Shown: positions 53,780 to 63,795, counted from the first letter of the stretch. The stretch is DNA of 64,000 nt from JAPOXR01 sp963662395 (GCA_963662395.1 OY759511.1:1302001-1366000), one strand, 5' to 3'. Notes: a model not told the origin generated them from the letters alone. Numbers and translations: made by a program.

Positions 53780-55183
53780 ATGTCGGGACTTGAATTTACG
53801 TTGAACGGCTCGCCGGTGTCGCTGGAGGATCCGGATCCGCAGACCACGGTACTGGACTGGTTGCGACTGTCGCGAGGACTGACCGGCACCAAGGAAGGCT
53901 GCAACGAGGGTGATTGCGGGGCCTGCACGGTGCTCGTGTCGGAGCGACGCGGCCCGGACATCAACCATATGGCCGTCAATTCCTGTATCATGTTCCTGCC
54001 GCAACTGCATGGCCGGTCGCTGCGGACCATCGAGGGGGTGTGCGAGGCGGATGGCAGCCCCAATTGCGTGCAGGCGGCGATGGTTGATCACCATGCCAGC
54101 CAATGCGGGTTCTGCACTCCTGGAATCATCATGTCGCTGGTTGCCGGCCGGCTGAACGACGACCGGAGGCATGACGATGTGCTGGCTGGCAATCTCTGCC
54201 GCTGCACCGGCTACTCCCCGATCGTCAGGGCAGCCGATGCCGCCTGCGAAAAACCGCTTCCCGAATGGTCGGACACCATCGCCGCCGCCATGCCGGATGC
54301 TGCCGGGCCGGCCGGCGCCGGAGGCTGGCGCGTCGCCGCCGAGATCGGGGAATTCTCCGAGTGGTATCGTGACAACCCGTCGGCGACCCTGGTGGCCGGC
54401 GGCACCGATGTCGGGCTGTGGGTGACCAAGCAACTGCGCGATATCCGGCCGATCTGCTTCATCGGTGGCATTCCCGAACTCAGGACCATCGAGGAGCGCT
54501 CCGGCGAGCTTCGCATCGGCGGATGCGTCACCCTGGCCGAATTCGGCGAATGTGCCGCCGACCGCTTTCCGTCGCTGGCCGAACTGATGCGGCGTTTCGG
54601 TTCGGTCCAGATCCGCAATTCCGGTACCATCGGCGGCAATGTCGCCAATGGCTCGCCGATCGGCGACGCCTCCCCGGCACTGATTGCCCTTGATGCCCGG
54701 CTTGAACTGCGCTGCGGTGGGCAACGCCGGACATTGCCGATCGAGGAGTTCTTCGTGGAATACGGCAGGCAGGATCTCAGGCCGGGCGAATTCGTCGAGA
54801 CCATCGTGATTCCTGCCCGGTGCAGCAGGCTGAAATGCTACAAGCTGTCCAAGCGGTTCGACCAGGACATCTCGGCGGTCTGCGGCTGTTTCGACATCGC
54901 CATCGACGACCAGCGCGTCGCTTCGGCCCGGATTGCCTTCGGCGGCATGGCGGCAACACCCTGCCGGGCCCGCCGGACCGAGGAAGCTCTGGCCGGCCGG
55001 CCCTGGTGCCGCGACACGGTGGACGCGGCAATGCAGGCCATGAGGAACGACTTTGCGCCGATCTCCGACATGCGGGCCAGCGGGCAGTACCGGATGCAGG
55101 CGGCGCGCAACATGCTGCTCCGGTATTTTTTCGAGGACAGCTGCCCCGACATGCCTGCCAACATCCTGGATCCGGGCAATTGA
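53780..55183 (+). CDS. xdhA: Xanthine dehydrogenase small subunit (FeS/FAD)
   Basis: The protein has 467 residues from the ATG at 53780. The N-terminal plant-type 2Fe-2S domain has Cys41, Cys46 and Cys49 in GCNEGDCGACTV and Cys69 in NSC. The second 2Fe-2S domain has CGFCTPGII and LCRCTGYSPIV. The FAD domain follows with LVAGGTDVGLWVTKQ and RNSGTIGGNVANGSPIGDA. It passes electrons from the molybdenum subunit to NAD. It is the first gene of a seven-gene operon and overlaps xdhB. Confidence 0.94.
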   Translation: MSGLEFTLNGSPVSLEDPDPQTTVLDWLRLSRGLTGTKEGCNEGDCGACTVLVSERRGPDINHMAVNSCIMFLPQLHGRSLRTIEGVCEADGSPNCVQAAMVDHHASQCGFCTPGIIMSLVAGRLNDDRRHDDVLAGNLCRCTGYSPIVRAADAACEKPLPEWSDTIAAAMPDAAGPAGAGGWRVAAEIGEFSEWYRDNPSATLVAGGTDVGLWVTKQLRDIRPICFIGGIPELRTIEERSGELRIGGCVTLAEFGECAADRFPSLAELMRRFGSVQIRNSGTIGGNVANGSPIGDASPALIALDARLELRCGGQRRTLPIEEFFVEYGRQDLRPGEFVETIVIPARCSRLKCYKLSKRFDQDISAVCGCFDIAIDDQRVASARIAFGGMAATPCRARRTEEALAGRPWCRDTVDAAMQAMRNDFAPISDMRASGQYRMQAARNMLLRYFFEDSCPDMPANILDPGN

Positions 55184-57477
55184 CGGCGCTTCACCAGCCA
55201 ACCGCCCACGATGCGGCAGTGCTGCATGTCACCGGCAGGGCGCTCTACCTGGATGACATCCCGTCTCCCGGCCCGGCACTGCACCTTGCCTTCGGCTGCT
55301 CGACGGTTTCCCGGGCCGAAATCCTGTCTGTCGATCTCGGCGATGTCCGTGCCGCCGACGGGGTGGCCTGCGTCCTCACCGCCGACGATCTCCCGGCCGC
55401 CAATGACGTCTCGCCTTCCGGTGATGGCGAGCCGCTGCTCGCTGACGGGGAGGTCCACTACACCGGTCAGCCGATCTTCCTGGTGATTGCCCGCTCGCAC
55501 CTTGCCGCCCGGAAGGCGGCGCGGCGGGCGAGGATCGAATATCGGGAGCAACGGGCCATCCTGTCGATCGATGATGCGCTGCAGGCTGGCAGCCGGCTGG
55601 AAGAGCCGCTGGTCTACCGGCAGGGAGACCCGGTGCAGGCGATCAGGACAGCCGACCACAGGGTGTCGGGCTCCGTCGAGATCGGCGGCCAGGAGCATTT
55701 CTACCTGGAGGGGCAGGCGGCGCTGGCGGTGCCGCAGGAGGATGACTCGATGCTGGTCTACAGTTCGACCCAGCATCCGACCGAAATCCAGCACAAGGTG
55801 GCTGATGCGATCGGCAAGCCCATGCATGCGGTTCGGGTCGAGGTCCGCCGGATGGGCGGCGGCTTCGGCGGCAAGGAAAGCCAGGCCAACAACATTGCCT
55901 GTGCCTGCGGCGTTGCCGCCAGGGTGACCGGCCACCCGTGCCGGCTGCGGCTCGACCGTGATGACGACTTCATGATCACCGGCAAGCGCCACGATGTCAG
56001 GATCGAATACGAGGCCGGCTGCGACCGATCGGGCCGGCTCGCCGGGGTGGTGTTCCGGCAACTGGTTCGCTGCGGATGGTCGCGTGATCTCTCGCTTCCG
56101 GTCGCCGACCGGGCGATGCTGCATGCCGACAATGCCTACCGGATACCGGCGATCAGCGTGACATCGGAACGGTTGCGAACCAATTCCCAGTCGGCAACCG
56201 CCTTCAGGGGTTTTGGCGGCCCGCAGGGCATGCTCGGCATCGAGCGGGTTCTCGACCATCTCGCCCATGAGACCGGGATGGACCCATCAGAGTTGCGGCG
56301 GCTGAACTACTACGCACCACCAGCCAGGGCCGGCAACCAGAAGACCTTCTACGGCATGCCGGTCGAGGATTGCGTCATCGGCGACATTGCCGGCGAATTG
56401 CTGAAATCGTCGGATTATGCAGGGCGATGCGAGGCAATCCGCCAGTGGAATTCCACCAACCGGATTCTCAGGAGGGGAATCGGATTCTCGCCGGTCAAGT
56501 TCGGGATATCCTTCACCCTGACCCATCTGAACCAGGCCGGCGCCCTGGTTCATGTCTACCAGGACGGCTCGATCCACATCAATCATGGCGGAACCGAGAT
56601 GGGACAGGGCCTGTTCATCAAGCTTGCCCAGGTGGCGGCACAGGAATTCGGCCAACCCCTCGACAGCGTCAGGATAACCGCCACCGATACCGGCAAGGTT
56701 CCCAACACCTCGGCCACCGCCGCCTCCTCCGGTTCGGATCTCAACGGCATGGCGGTCAGCCGCGCCTGCCGGGAGATTGTCGGCCGCATCGCCGACCATG
56801 TTGCCGCCAGGCACCAGATGGATGCGGCGCAGGTGAGATTCGAGGACGGACAATTCCGGGCCGGCAGCGAGACCTGGAGCTTCGGCGATGCGGTCAAATC
56901 GGCCTATCTGGGCCGGGTGCCGCTCTCGGCAACGGGGTTTTACGCCACCCCCAAGGTCAATTGGGACCGGGCGCAGGGGGCCGGCCGACCATTCTACTAT
57001 TTTGCCTATGGCGCCGCGGTGACCGAGGTCATGATCGACACCCTGACCGGCGAGAACAGGATATTGCGGGCCGACATCCTTCATGAATGCGGAAAGTCGC
57101 TCAACCCGGCCATCGACATCGGCCAGGTCGAGGGCGGCTACGTGCAGGGCGCCGGCTGGCTGACGACGGAAGAGCTGTGCTGGAACGAGGCCGGGAGGCT
57201 GATGACCCACGCGCCATCCACCTACAAGATCCCGGCCTGTTCCGATCGGCCGGCGATCTTCAACGTGTCGCTCTGGGACCGGGCCGAAAACCGCGAGGAG
57301 ACCGTCTACCGGTCGAAGGCCGTTGGCGAGCCGCCGCTGATGCTGGCAATCTCGGTCCTGCATGCGCTGTCGCATGCCGTTGCCTCCTGCGGGGACGGGT
57401 CGGTCTACCCGGCCCTGTCCGCCCCGGCCACGCCCGAGCGAGTCCTCGCCGCCGTGCAGCGGCAGAAGGGACACTGA
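55180..57477 (+). CDS. xdhB: Xanthine dehydrogenase molybdenum-binding subunit
   Basis: The protein has about 765 residues from a TTG at 55180 that overlaps the xdhA stop (TTGA); no ATG gives the family N-terminus. It oxidises hypoxanthine and xanthine toward urate. Cofactor-binding motifs are RRMGGGFGGKESQANN, SATAFRGFGGPQGM, NHGGTEMGQGLFIKLAQV, and VGEPPLMLAISVLHAL with the catalytic Glu. Length is normal for the bacterial B subunit. It is followed after 3 bp by xdhC. Confidence 0.93.
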   Translation: MTALHQPTAHDAAVLHVTGRALYLDDIPSPGPALHLAFGCSTVSRAEILSVDLGDVRAADGVACVLTADDLPAANDVSPSGDGEPLLADGEVHYTGQPIFLVIARSHLAARKAARRARIEYREQRAILSIDDALQAGSRLEEPLVYRQGDPVQAIRTADHRVSGSVEIGGQEHFYLEGQAALAVPQEDDSMLVYSSTQHPTEIQHKVADAIGKPMHAVRVEVRRMGGGFGGKESQANNIACACGVAARVTGHPCRLRLDRDDDFMITGKRHDVRIEYEAGCDRSGRLAGVVFRQLVRCGWSRDLSLPVADRAMLHADNAYRIPAISVTSERLRTNSQSATAFRGFGGPQGMLGIERVLDHLAHETGMDPSELRRLNYYAPPARAGNQKTFYGMPVEDCVIGDIAGELLKSSDYAGRCEAIRQWNSTNRILRRGIGFSPVKFGISFTLTHLNQAGALVHVYQDGSIHINHGGTEMGQGLFIKLAQVAAQEFGQPLDSVRITATDTGKVPNTSATAASSGSDLNGMAVSRACREIVGRIADHVAARHQMDAAQVRFEDGQFRAGSETWSFGDAVKSAYLGRVPLSATGFYATPKVNWDRAQGAGRPFYYFAYGAAVTEVMIDTLTGENRILRADILHECGKSLNPAIDIGQVEGGYVQGAGWLTTEELCWNEAGRLMTHAPSTYKIPACSDRPAIFNVSLWDRAENREETVYRSKAVGEPPLMLAISVLHALSHAVASCGDGSVYPALSAPATPERVLAAVQRQKGH

Positions 57478-57480
57478 CCG

Positions 57481-58425
57481 ATGGCTTTTCGCCTGCATGA
57501 CATTGAAGCCGCGGTCGGCAGACATGGAAGGGTGGCCAGGGTGCTGGTCGCGCAGACCTCCGGATCGGTCCCGCGCGAGGCAGGGGCGTCGATGCTGGTC
57601 TGGAAGAACGGACAGTCCGGGACCATTGGCGGCGGCGCTCTCGAATACGAGGCGGCCGAAGCAGCCCGGTCGTCGCTTGGCAAGGGTGCCAGCAGTGCCG
57701 GGATCCGGCGCCGGCCGCTCGGCCCCGGGCTTGGCCAGTGCTGCGGCGGTTCGGTGACGCTGGTCACCGAGTTCTTTGACCATGACCAACTGCGGAAAGT
57801 GACATTGGCCATCGGCGAGACTGGCCGGTACCTGCGGGCAATCTCCGGCGATAACGGCGATACCGCGCCGCCCGACCTCGCCGGGGATTGCGGACAGATC
57901 CTGTTCAGCCGAAACTGGGTTGGAGAGGCAGTCTCACCCTGCCGGCGCAGCCTGTGGCTGTTCGGGGCCGGCCATGTTGGCCGGGCGGTGGTGGCAACCC
58001 TGGCCCCGCTGGACGGACTCGACATTACCTGGGTCGATGTCACTGCCGACCGTTACCCGGCCGACATTGCCGATTGCGCCGAGCAACTCGTCGCCGCCAA
58101 CCCCGCCGACACCGTCCGGTTCGCGCCACCGGAGGCCGATCATCTGGTGATGACTCATTCCCACGCCCTGGATCTCGACATCTGCAGCCGCCTTCTTGCC
58201 GTTCCATTCCGTTCGATCGGGCTGATCGGGTCGAAGTCGAAATGGGCCCGCTTCCGCAAGAGACTCTCCGAGGCCGGCCATGCCACCGAGGTGATCGACC
58301 GGATCGAGTGCCCGATCGGCATGCCGGAACTCGGAAAGCACCCGCAGGCGATCGCAATCGGCCTGGCCTGCCGGATGCTGGCGCCGGGGGAAGCCCTGAT
58401 CCGCCCGGCCGAGGCTGGCGCATGA
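57481..58425 (+). CDS. xdhC: Xanthine dehydrogenase accessory protein XdhC
   Basis: This 314-residue protein is needed for sulfuration and insertion of the molybdenum cofactor into XdhB. The N-terminal XdhC/CoxI domain has VLVAQTSGSVPREAGASMLV and GTIGGGALEYEAAEA with GPGLGQCCGG. The C-terminal Rossmann domain has LWLFGAGHVGRAVVATLAPL and SIGLIGSKSKWARF. It couples to the ABC ATPase gene by an ATGA overlap at 58422. Confidence 0.94.
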   Translation: MAFRLHDIEAAVGRHGRVARVLVAQTSGSVPREAGASMLVWKNGQSGTIGGGALEYEAAEAARSSLGKGASSAGIRRRPLGPGLGQCCGGSVTLVTEFFDHDQLRKVTLAIGETGRYLRAISGDNGDTAPPDLAGDCGQILFSRNWVGEAVSPCRRSLWLFGAGHVGRAVVATLAPLDGLDITWVDVTADRYPADIADCAEQLVAANPADTVRFAPPEADHLVMTHSHALDLDICSRLLAVPFRSIGLIGSKSKWARFRKRLSEAGHATEVIDRIECPIGMPELGKHPQAIAIGLACRMLAPGEALIRPAEAGA

Positions 58426-59948
58426 CCGTCTTCTTCCGGGTCGAGGAGCTCTCGAAATCCTATCCGGGTGTCAAGGCCAATGACGAGATCACCTTCGGCA
58501 TGGATGCCGGCGAGATTCATGCGCTGCTGGGAGAAAACGGCTCCGGCAAATCAACCCTGGTCAAGACGGTCTATGGCCTGATCCGCCCGGATTCGGGGCA
58601 GATGATCCTGCGGGACAAGCCCTACGCGCCCGCATCACCCAATGTTGCCCGCTCGCAGGGCATCGCCATGGTCTTCCAGCATTTCTCGCTGTTCGATGCG
58701 CTGACGGTGTCGGAGAACATCTCCCTGGGCATGCACCGCCCGCCCTCGCCCCGCCGGCTGGGTGAACAGATCCGCCGGACCGGCGAGAATTACGGGCTGT
58801 TCCTGAATCCCGAACAGCGGATCGGCGACCTGTCGGTCGGCGAGCGCCAGCGGGTCGAGATCGTTCGATGCCTGCTGCAGGAGCCGAAACTCCTGATCAT
58901 GGACGAGCCGACCTCGGTGCTGACCCCGCAGGAGGTCGACATCCTCTTTGCCACGCTGCGGAAACTCTCCGATGAAGGGACATCGATCCTCTACATTTCC
59001 CACAAGCTCGAGGAAATCCGCTCGCTGTGCCACCATGCCACCATCCTGCGGGCGGGCAAGGTCGTGGCTACCTGCAACCCGCACCAGAAATCGGCCCGGC
59101 AGCTGGCCGAGATGATGGTAGGCAGCTCCTTTACCGCCCCGGAACGGGCCGGGGACGGATCCGCCGGCGAGCCACTCCTGGAAATTCGCAACCTGGCGAC
59201 GTCGGCGGTTTCGGATTTCGGAACCAGTCTCAGGGAGGTCACCCTTGCTGTCCGCCGGGGAGAAATCCTGGGTGTTGCCGGAATTGCCGGCAACGGGCAG
59301 GAGGAGCTGGTGGCAGCGCTGTCCGGTGAAGCGCCGGCCAGTTCCGGTGAAATCCTGATGGGCGGGGTCGATCTTGGCAGGGCATCCCCCGATGCCCGCC
59401 GCCAGGCCGGGTTGCTGACGGCACCGGAGGAGCGCATCGGCCATGCCGCGGCTGCCGATATGAGCCTGACCGAGAACGCCTTCATGACCGGATGCGCCAG
59501 GATGAAACTGGCGCGACACGGGATCATCGACTGGACGGCAGCGCGGAAATTTGCCGACCGGGTCATTGCCGAATTCGATGTACGAACCACCGGCCCCGAC
59601 AGCACCGCCAGCTCATTGTCCGGCGGCAACTTGCAAAAATTCGTCATCGGCAGGGAAATCCTGCAGGGCCCGATGGTCCTCGTGGTCAATCAGCCGACCT
59701 GGGGCGTGGATGCTTCGGCAGCCGCCGCCATCAGGCAGGCGCTGCTGGACCTGGCGGCATCCGGCACCGCAGTGATCGCGATCAGTCAGGACCTTGACGA
59801 GCTGATCGAGATTTCCACCCGGATCTCGGTGCTGAACGAGGGTACGACAAGCAATGCCCGGCCAGTTGGCGAGTTGTCGCGGGAGGAGATCGGGATGCTG
59901 ATGGGCGGCTCGCATGATTTGCCGCGGCCGGAAGGGGCTCATGCTTAG
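58422..59948 (+). CDS. BMP-type nucleoside/purine ABC transporter, double ATP-binding protein
   Basis: This 508-residue protein has two ABC modules in tandem, as in the NupA/RbsA group. Module 1 has Walker A GENGSGKST, signature LSVGERQRVEIVR and Walker B LLIMDEPTSVLTPQEVD. Module 2 has the degenerate GIAGNGQEELVAALSG and signature LSGGNLQKFVIGREI. This asymmetry is typical, with one hydrolytic and one regulatory site. It is coupled to xdhC upstream and overlaps the permease gene downstream by 8 bp. Confidence 0.92.
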   Translation: MTVFFRVEELSKSYPGVKANDEITFGMDAGEIHALLGENGSGKSTLVKTVYGLIRPDSGQMILRDKPYAPASPNVARSQGIAMVFQHFSLFDALTVSENISLGMHRPPSPRRLGEQIRRTGENYGLFLNPEQRIGDLSVGERQRVEIVRCLLQEPKLLIMDEPTSVLTPQEVDILFATLRKLSDEGTSILYISHKLEEIRSLCHHATILRAGKVVATCNPHQKSARQLAEMMVGSSFTAPERAGDGSAGEPLLEIRNLATSAVSDFGTSLREVTLAVRRGEILGVAGIAGNGQEELVAALSGEAPASSGEILMGGVDLGRASPDARRQAGLLTAPEERIGHAAAADMSLTENAFMTGCARMKLARHGIIDWTAARKFADRVIAEFDVRTTGPDSTASSLSGGNLQKFVIGREILQGPMVLVVNQPTWGVDASAAAAIRQALLDLAASGTAVIAISQDLDELIEISTRISVLNEGTTSNARPVGELSREEIGMLMGGSHDLPRPEGAHA

Positions 59949-61026
59949 GCTTGAGCGAAGACGGCAGCGCTCACGGGCATGGATGCTCGCCACGCCGGTC
60001 CTGGCAGTGGCGGCAACCATGATTGCCGGCATGATCATGTTCGTGCTGCTTGGCAAGGATCCGGTGGCGGCGGTCAGGACCATTTTCTGGTCGCCACTCT
60101 TCGATCCGGGCATGGCGTCCTATGCGCGGCCGCAGATCCTGGTCAAGGCGGCGCCGCTCATTCTGATCGCGATCGGGCTGTCCTTCGGGTTCCGGGCCAA
60201 TCTCTGGAATATCGGCGCCGAGGGCCAGTACATCATGGGGGCGATCGCCGGTGGCGGCGCGGCGCTGGCATTCTATCCGCTGGATGCCTGGTGGATATTT
60301 CCGATGGTCATCATCGCCGGCGTGATCGGCGGCGTGTCGTGGGCGATGATCCCCGCCCTGCTGAAGATCCGTTTCGGCGTCAACGAGATCCTGGTGTCAC
60401 TGATGCTGGTCTATGTGGCCGAACAGTTCCTGGCATCCGTCTCGATCGGGCTTCTCCGCAATCCCGAGGGGTTCGGCTTTCCCGGATCGCGAAACCTCCA
60501 GCAATATGAAAGCGCCGCCAATACCGAGCTGTTCGCCGGCACCGGCATCCATTCCGGCGTCTTGGCCGCGCTGGTCCTGGCGCTGGTGGCCCATGCGCTG
60601 ATGCGCATCCACCGGCTGGGCTTCAACATACGCCTGACCGGCCAGTCAGCCCGCGCCGCGGCATTCTCCGGGGTCAATCCCGATCTCCTGATCGTGGTCT
60701 GCCTCGGCATCGGCGGCGGCATGGCCGGGCTGGCCGGTATCTTCGAACTGTCCGGGCCATCGGGCATCATTTCGATCGATTTCAATGTCGGCTATGGCTT
60801 TACCGCCATCATTGTCGCCTTTCTCGGCCGATTGAACCCGATCGGAATCGTCCTGGCCGGGCTGCTGATGGCATTGACCTATATTGGCGGCGAGATGGCC
60901 CAATTCATGCTCGGCTTGCCGGCGGCGGCGATCCAGGCCTTTCAGGGCATGCTGCTGTTCTTCCTGCTGTCGATGGATTTCCTGGCGACTTTCCGGGTCG
61001 TCATCGGCAAGCCCGGAGGTTCCTGA
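59941..61026 (+). CDS. BMP-type ABC transporter, permease 1
   Basis: This 361-residue integral membrane protein starts at the ATG at 59941 after GAAGGGG. Segments such as TPVLAVAATMIAGMIMFVLL and ILVKAAPLILIAIGLSFGF are present, and the conserved RANLWNIGAEGQYIMGAIAG is the hallmark of the nucleoside (NupP/YufP-like) permease family. It pairs with the next gene. Confidence 0.92.
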   Translation: MLRLERRRQRSRAWMLATPVLAVAATMIAGMIMFVLLGKDPVAAVRTIFWSPLFDPGMASYARPQILVKAAPLILIAIGLSFGFRANLWNIGAEGQYIMGAIAGGGAALAFYPLDAWWIFPMVIIAGVIGGVSWAMIPALLKIRFGVNEILVSLMLVYVAEQFLASVSIGLLRNPEGFGFPGSRNLQQYESAANTELFAGTGIHSGVLAALVLALVAHALMRIHRLGFNIRLTGQSARAAAFSGVNPDLLIVVCLGIGGGMAGLAGIFELSGPSGIISIDFNVGYGFTAIIVAFLGRLNPIGIVLAGLLMALTYIGGEMAQFMLGLPAAAIQAFQGMLLFFLLSMDFLATFRVVIGKPGGS

Positions 61027-61027
61027 C

Positions 61028-61960
61028 ATGGAATTTGGTGCCATCAATCCCCTGCTGCTGATTTCGACCATGGTTTTTGCGTCAATTCCGATCCTGCTTG
61101 CCGCCATCGGCGAGCTGGTTGTCGAGAAGTCGGGCGTACTCAATCTCGGCGTCGAGGGGATGATGATCATCGGCGCGGTCTGCGGATTCATCGCCGCGGT
61201 GGAAACCGGATCGCCGGTCGTCGGCGTGTTTGCCGGAATGCTGGCCGGGTCTGCGCTGTCGCTCATATTCGGCCTGCTGACCCAGTACCTGCATGCCAAC
61301 CAGGTAGCGACCGGCCTGGCGCTGACCCTGTTCGGCCTGGGCCTGTCATCGCTGCTGGGTCAGACGTATTCCGGGATCAAGCCGCCATCCTTCTCGGGCA
61401 ACGGTCTCGGGATCCTGGCGGATATTCCGGTTCTGGGAATCCTGCTCTTCGGATATGACTGGCTGGTCTATGTTGCTGCCCTGGTGGTGGTTGCAGTCTG
61501 GTATTTCCTGACCAGGACCCGTGCCGGCCTTGCGTTGCGGGCAGTGGGCGAAAATCACCAGGCCGCCCATGCGCTGGGATACAAGGTTATTCTCGTCAGG
61601 TTGGCAGCGATCCTGTTCGGCGGTGCCTGCGCCGGGCTGGGAGGTGCCTATCTCTCGCTCCTGCGGGTGCCGCAATGGACCGACGGAATCACCGCCGGCG
61701 CCGGCTGGATTGCACTCGCCCTGGTGGTGTTTTCCTCGTGGAAGCCGTTCCGGGTGGTTTTCGGTGCGTTCCTGTTTGGCGGAATCACGCTGCTTCAACT
61801 CAATCTGCAGGCAGTCGGGCTGAAAATTGACCCGGCATACCTGTCAATGGCGCCTTACGTGGTGACAATCGTTGCTCTCGTCGTTATTTCTGGTTCCGGA
61901 TCGCGAACGGCGAACAGTGCACCCGCGTCACTCGGACAGCCATTCTATTCATCGGGTTAG
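61028..61960 (+). CDS. BMP-type ABC transporter, permease 2
   Basis: This 310-residue membrane protein has the NupQ/YufQ-type signature VVEKSGVLNLGVEGMMIIGA near residue 32, and RAVGENHQAAHALGY in the ATPase-contact loop. The start is 1 bp after the stop of permease 1. The substrate range is set mostly by the binding protein encoded next. Confidence 0.92.
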   Translation: MEFGAINPLLLISTMVFASIPILLAAIGELVVEKSGVLNLGVEGMMIIGAVCGFIAAVETGSPVVGVFAGMLAGSALSLIFGLLTQYLHANQVATGLALTLFGLGLSSLLGQTYSGIKPPSFSGNGLGILADIPVLGILLFGYDWLVYVAALVVVAVWYFLTRTRAGLALRAVGENHQAAHALGYKVILVRLAAILFGGACAGLGGAYLSLLRVPQWTDGITAGAGWIALALVVFSSWKPFRVVFGAFLFGGITLLQLNLQAVGLKIDPAYLSMAPYVVTIVALVVISGSGSRTANSAPASLGQPFYSSG

Positions 61961-62007
61961 GCGTTCGCGCAAGCTTGGAAATTCTACATGATCTCAAGGA
62001 GGTATTC

Positions 62008-63090
62008 ATGATTTTGGGGAAAAGATTCACTGCGGCCCTGGCAACTGCCACCGCAATTCTTGCACTTGCCGGGTCCGCCCTGCATGCCGAGCCGGTCAAG
62101 GTCGGGTTCGTGTATGTCGGGCCAACCGGTGACTTCGGGTGGACCTATGAGCATGACCAGGGAAGGCTGGCGGTCGAGGAAGCGCATGGTGACAAGGTCG
62201 AGACAACCTTTATCGAGAATGTTCCGGAAGGAACCGACGCCGAACGGGTTCTCACGCAGATGGCGCTGTCCGGTCACGATTTGATCTTCACGACGTCATT
62301 CGGCTACATGGATCCGACCATCAATGTCGCCAAGAAATTTCCCGATGTGCATTTCGAACATGCAACCGGCTACAAGAGGGAGGACAACGTTTCCACCTAC
62401 TCGGCCCGCTTCTACGAAGGCCGGGCAGTCATCGGCCATATCGCCGGCAAGATGACCAAGACCAACACCATCGGCTACATCGCGTCATTTCCAATCCCGG
62501 AGGTGGTCAGGGGCATCAATGCCGCCTACATCCACGCCAAGCGCGCCAACCCCGATGTCGATTTCAAGATCGTCTGGGTCTTCACCTGGTTCGACCCGGC
62601 CAAGGAAGCCGATGCCGCAACCACCCTCATTGAACAGGGTGCCGATGTCATCATGCAGCACACTGACAGCCCGGCAGCCATGACAATCGCCGAAGAGAAA
62701 GGCATCTTCGCCTTCGGCCAGGCTTCGGACATGAAGCAGTTCGGGCCGAATGCGCGGCTGTCGTCGATCATCGACAACTGGGCGCCCTATTATGTCGAGC
62801 GTGTCGGTGCCGAGATCGACGGCACATGGTCGAGCATTGATGTCTGGCACGGGATCAAGGAAGGCATGGTCGAGATCGGCGAGTTCTCGGACCAGATCCC
62901 CGAGGATGTCCAGGCTGCGGCGCAGGCGATCTCGGATTCGATCGTATCCGGCGAGTATCACCCCTTCACCGGCCCGCTGAACCGGCAGGACGGTTCGCCC
63001 TGGCTGGCCGAGAGCGAGACTGCCAGTGATGGCGATCTGCTCGGCATGAACTTCTATGTCGAAGGACTCGAGGGAGCCATCCCGCAATAG
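62008..63090 (+). CDS. BMP-family periplasmic substrate-binding protein
   Basis: The protein has 360 residues from the ATG at 62008, with an ideal AAGGAGG. The signal peptide is AALATATAILALAGSALHA. The mature domain is of the basic membrane protein type: VGFVYVGPTGDFGWTYEHDQ, TFIENVPEGTDAERVLTQMA, GKMTKTNTIGYIASFPIPEV and GADVIMQHTDSPAAM. Such proteins bind nucleosides or purines, and linkage to xdhABC makes an oxopurine the best guess. It is the last gene of the operon. Confidence 0.92.
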   Translation: MILGKRFTAALATATAILALAGSALHAEPVKVGFVYVGPTGDFGWTYEHDQGRLAVEEAHGDKVETTFIENVPEGTDAERVLTQMALSGHDLIFTTSFGYMDPTINVAKKFPDVHFEHATGYKREDNVSTYSARFYEGRAVIGHIAGKMTKTNTIGYIASFPIPEVVRGINAAYIHAKRANPDVDFKIVWVFTWFDPAKEADAATTLIEQGADVIMQHTDSPAAMTIAEEKGIFAFGQASDMKQFGPNARLSSIIDNWAPYYVERVGAEIDGTWSSIDVWHGIKEGMVEIGEFSDQIPEDVQAAAQAISDSIVSGEYHPFTGPLNRQDGSPWLAESETASDGDLLGMNFYVEGLEGAIPQ

Positions 63091-63137
63091 ACCGGGCAAC
63101 TCTTGGCATTCCGGCCGCAATCCGGGATGACGATACC

Positions 63138-63168
63138 GGCTTCCGGCAGTCAGGCGCTGCCGGAAGCC
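63138..63168. terminator. Strong bidirectional hairpin at the end of the purine operon
   Basis: Perfect 12-bp arms GGCTTCCGGCAG and CTGCCGGAAGCC with a seven-base loop lie between two convergent genes. A short T stretch (GTTT) follows on the plus side. Confidence 0.75.
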
Positions 63169-63171
63169 GTT

Positions 63172-63795
63172 TCAGTCACGATCCACCAATCCTGCGCCTG
63201 CGCCGGATTCACGCGACCGCCTGGTCGCGGGAACCAGCGTTTTCGACGCCAACTCCCGCATGATGCTCCAGACCTCGCCATCCAGGAACGCGCCATCCGC
63301 TGATCGCTCCGGCCAAGGCGACGACGAATCGGGGCATGTTCTCTCGACCAGCACGTCGCCCGGCCTGCCATCCATGCCGGCCGGGAGGCGGCACATGGAC
63401 GGGGCCGTTGCTGCCAGCATGCCAGCCTGCAGGAAGCTGAACCCGCCGCCCTGGATGCGGGCGGCAGCGCCACCGAAGCAGATCAGCGCATATGGAGCCT
63501 CGCAGCACCGGAACAGGGCCTGGCTGCAGGCCCCGGCCACCAGGAAATCAAGCGCCGACAGCACAATCGCCGGGTTGGCCCGCGCCACCACCATGCAATC
63601 AGCCTCGCGGCAGACCAGCGGATCCTCCCCGGTCGGCCGCGCCAGGTCAATCACCGGCCCCGCGGCCTGTGACAGGAATTGCGCGGCCCAGACGGCGGCC
63701 CGACCGGTCTCCAGCGCCACTGCGGGCGGCCAGCCCAGCGCCATTGCCGCCTTGGCTGCCGTGACCTCGATCTCGTTGAGCGACAGCCGTATCAT
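63172..63795 (-). CDS. DUF3726-like protein
   Basis: This 207-residue protein starts MIRLSLNEIEVTAAKAAMAL and GWPPAVALETGRAAVWAAQF, the pattern of DUF3726 proteins. An Ala- and Gly-rich body follows (LICFGGAAARIQGGGFSFLQ). No catalytic motif is seen. Its ATG overlaps the stop of the upstream gene (ATGA, 63795-63792), so the two form a unit. It is convergent with the purine operon; a link to the same metabolism is possible but not shown. Confidence 0.6.
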   Translation of the reverse strand: MIRLSLNEIEVTAAKAAMALGWPPAVALETGRAAVWAAQFLSQAAGPVIDLARPTGEDPLVCREADCMVVARANPAIVLSALDFLVAGACSQALFRCCEAPYALICFGGAAARIQGGGFSFLQAGMLAATAPSMCRLPAGMDGRPGDVLVERTCPDSSSPWPERSADGAFLDGEVWSIMRELASKTLVPATRRSRESGAGAGLVDRD

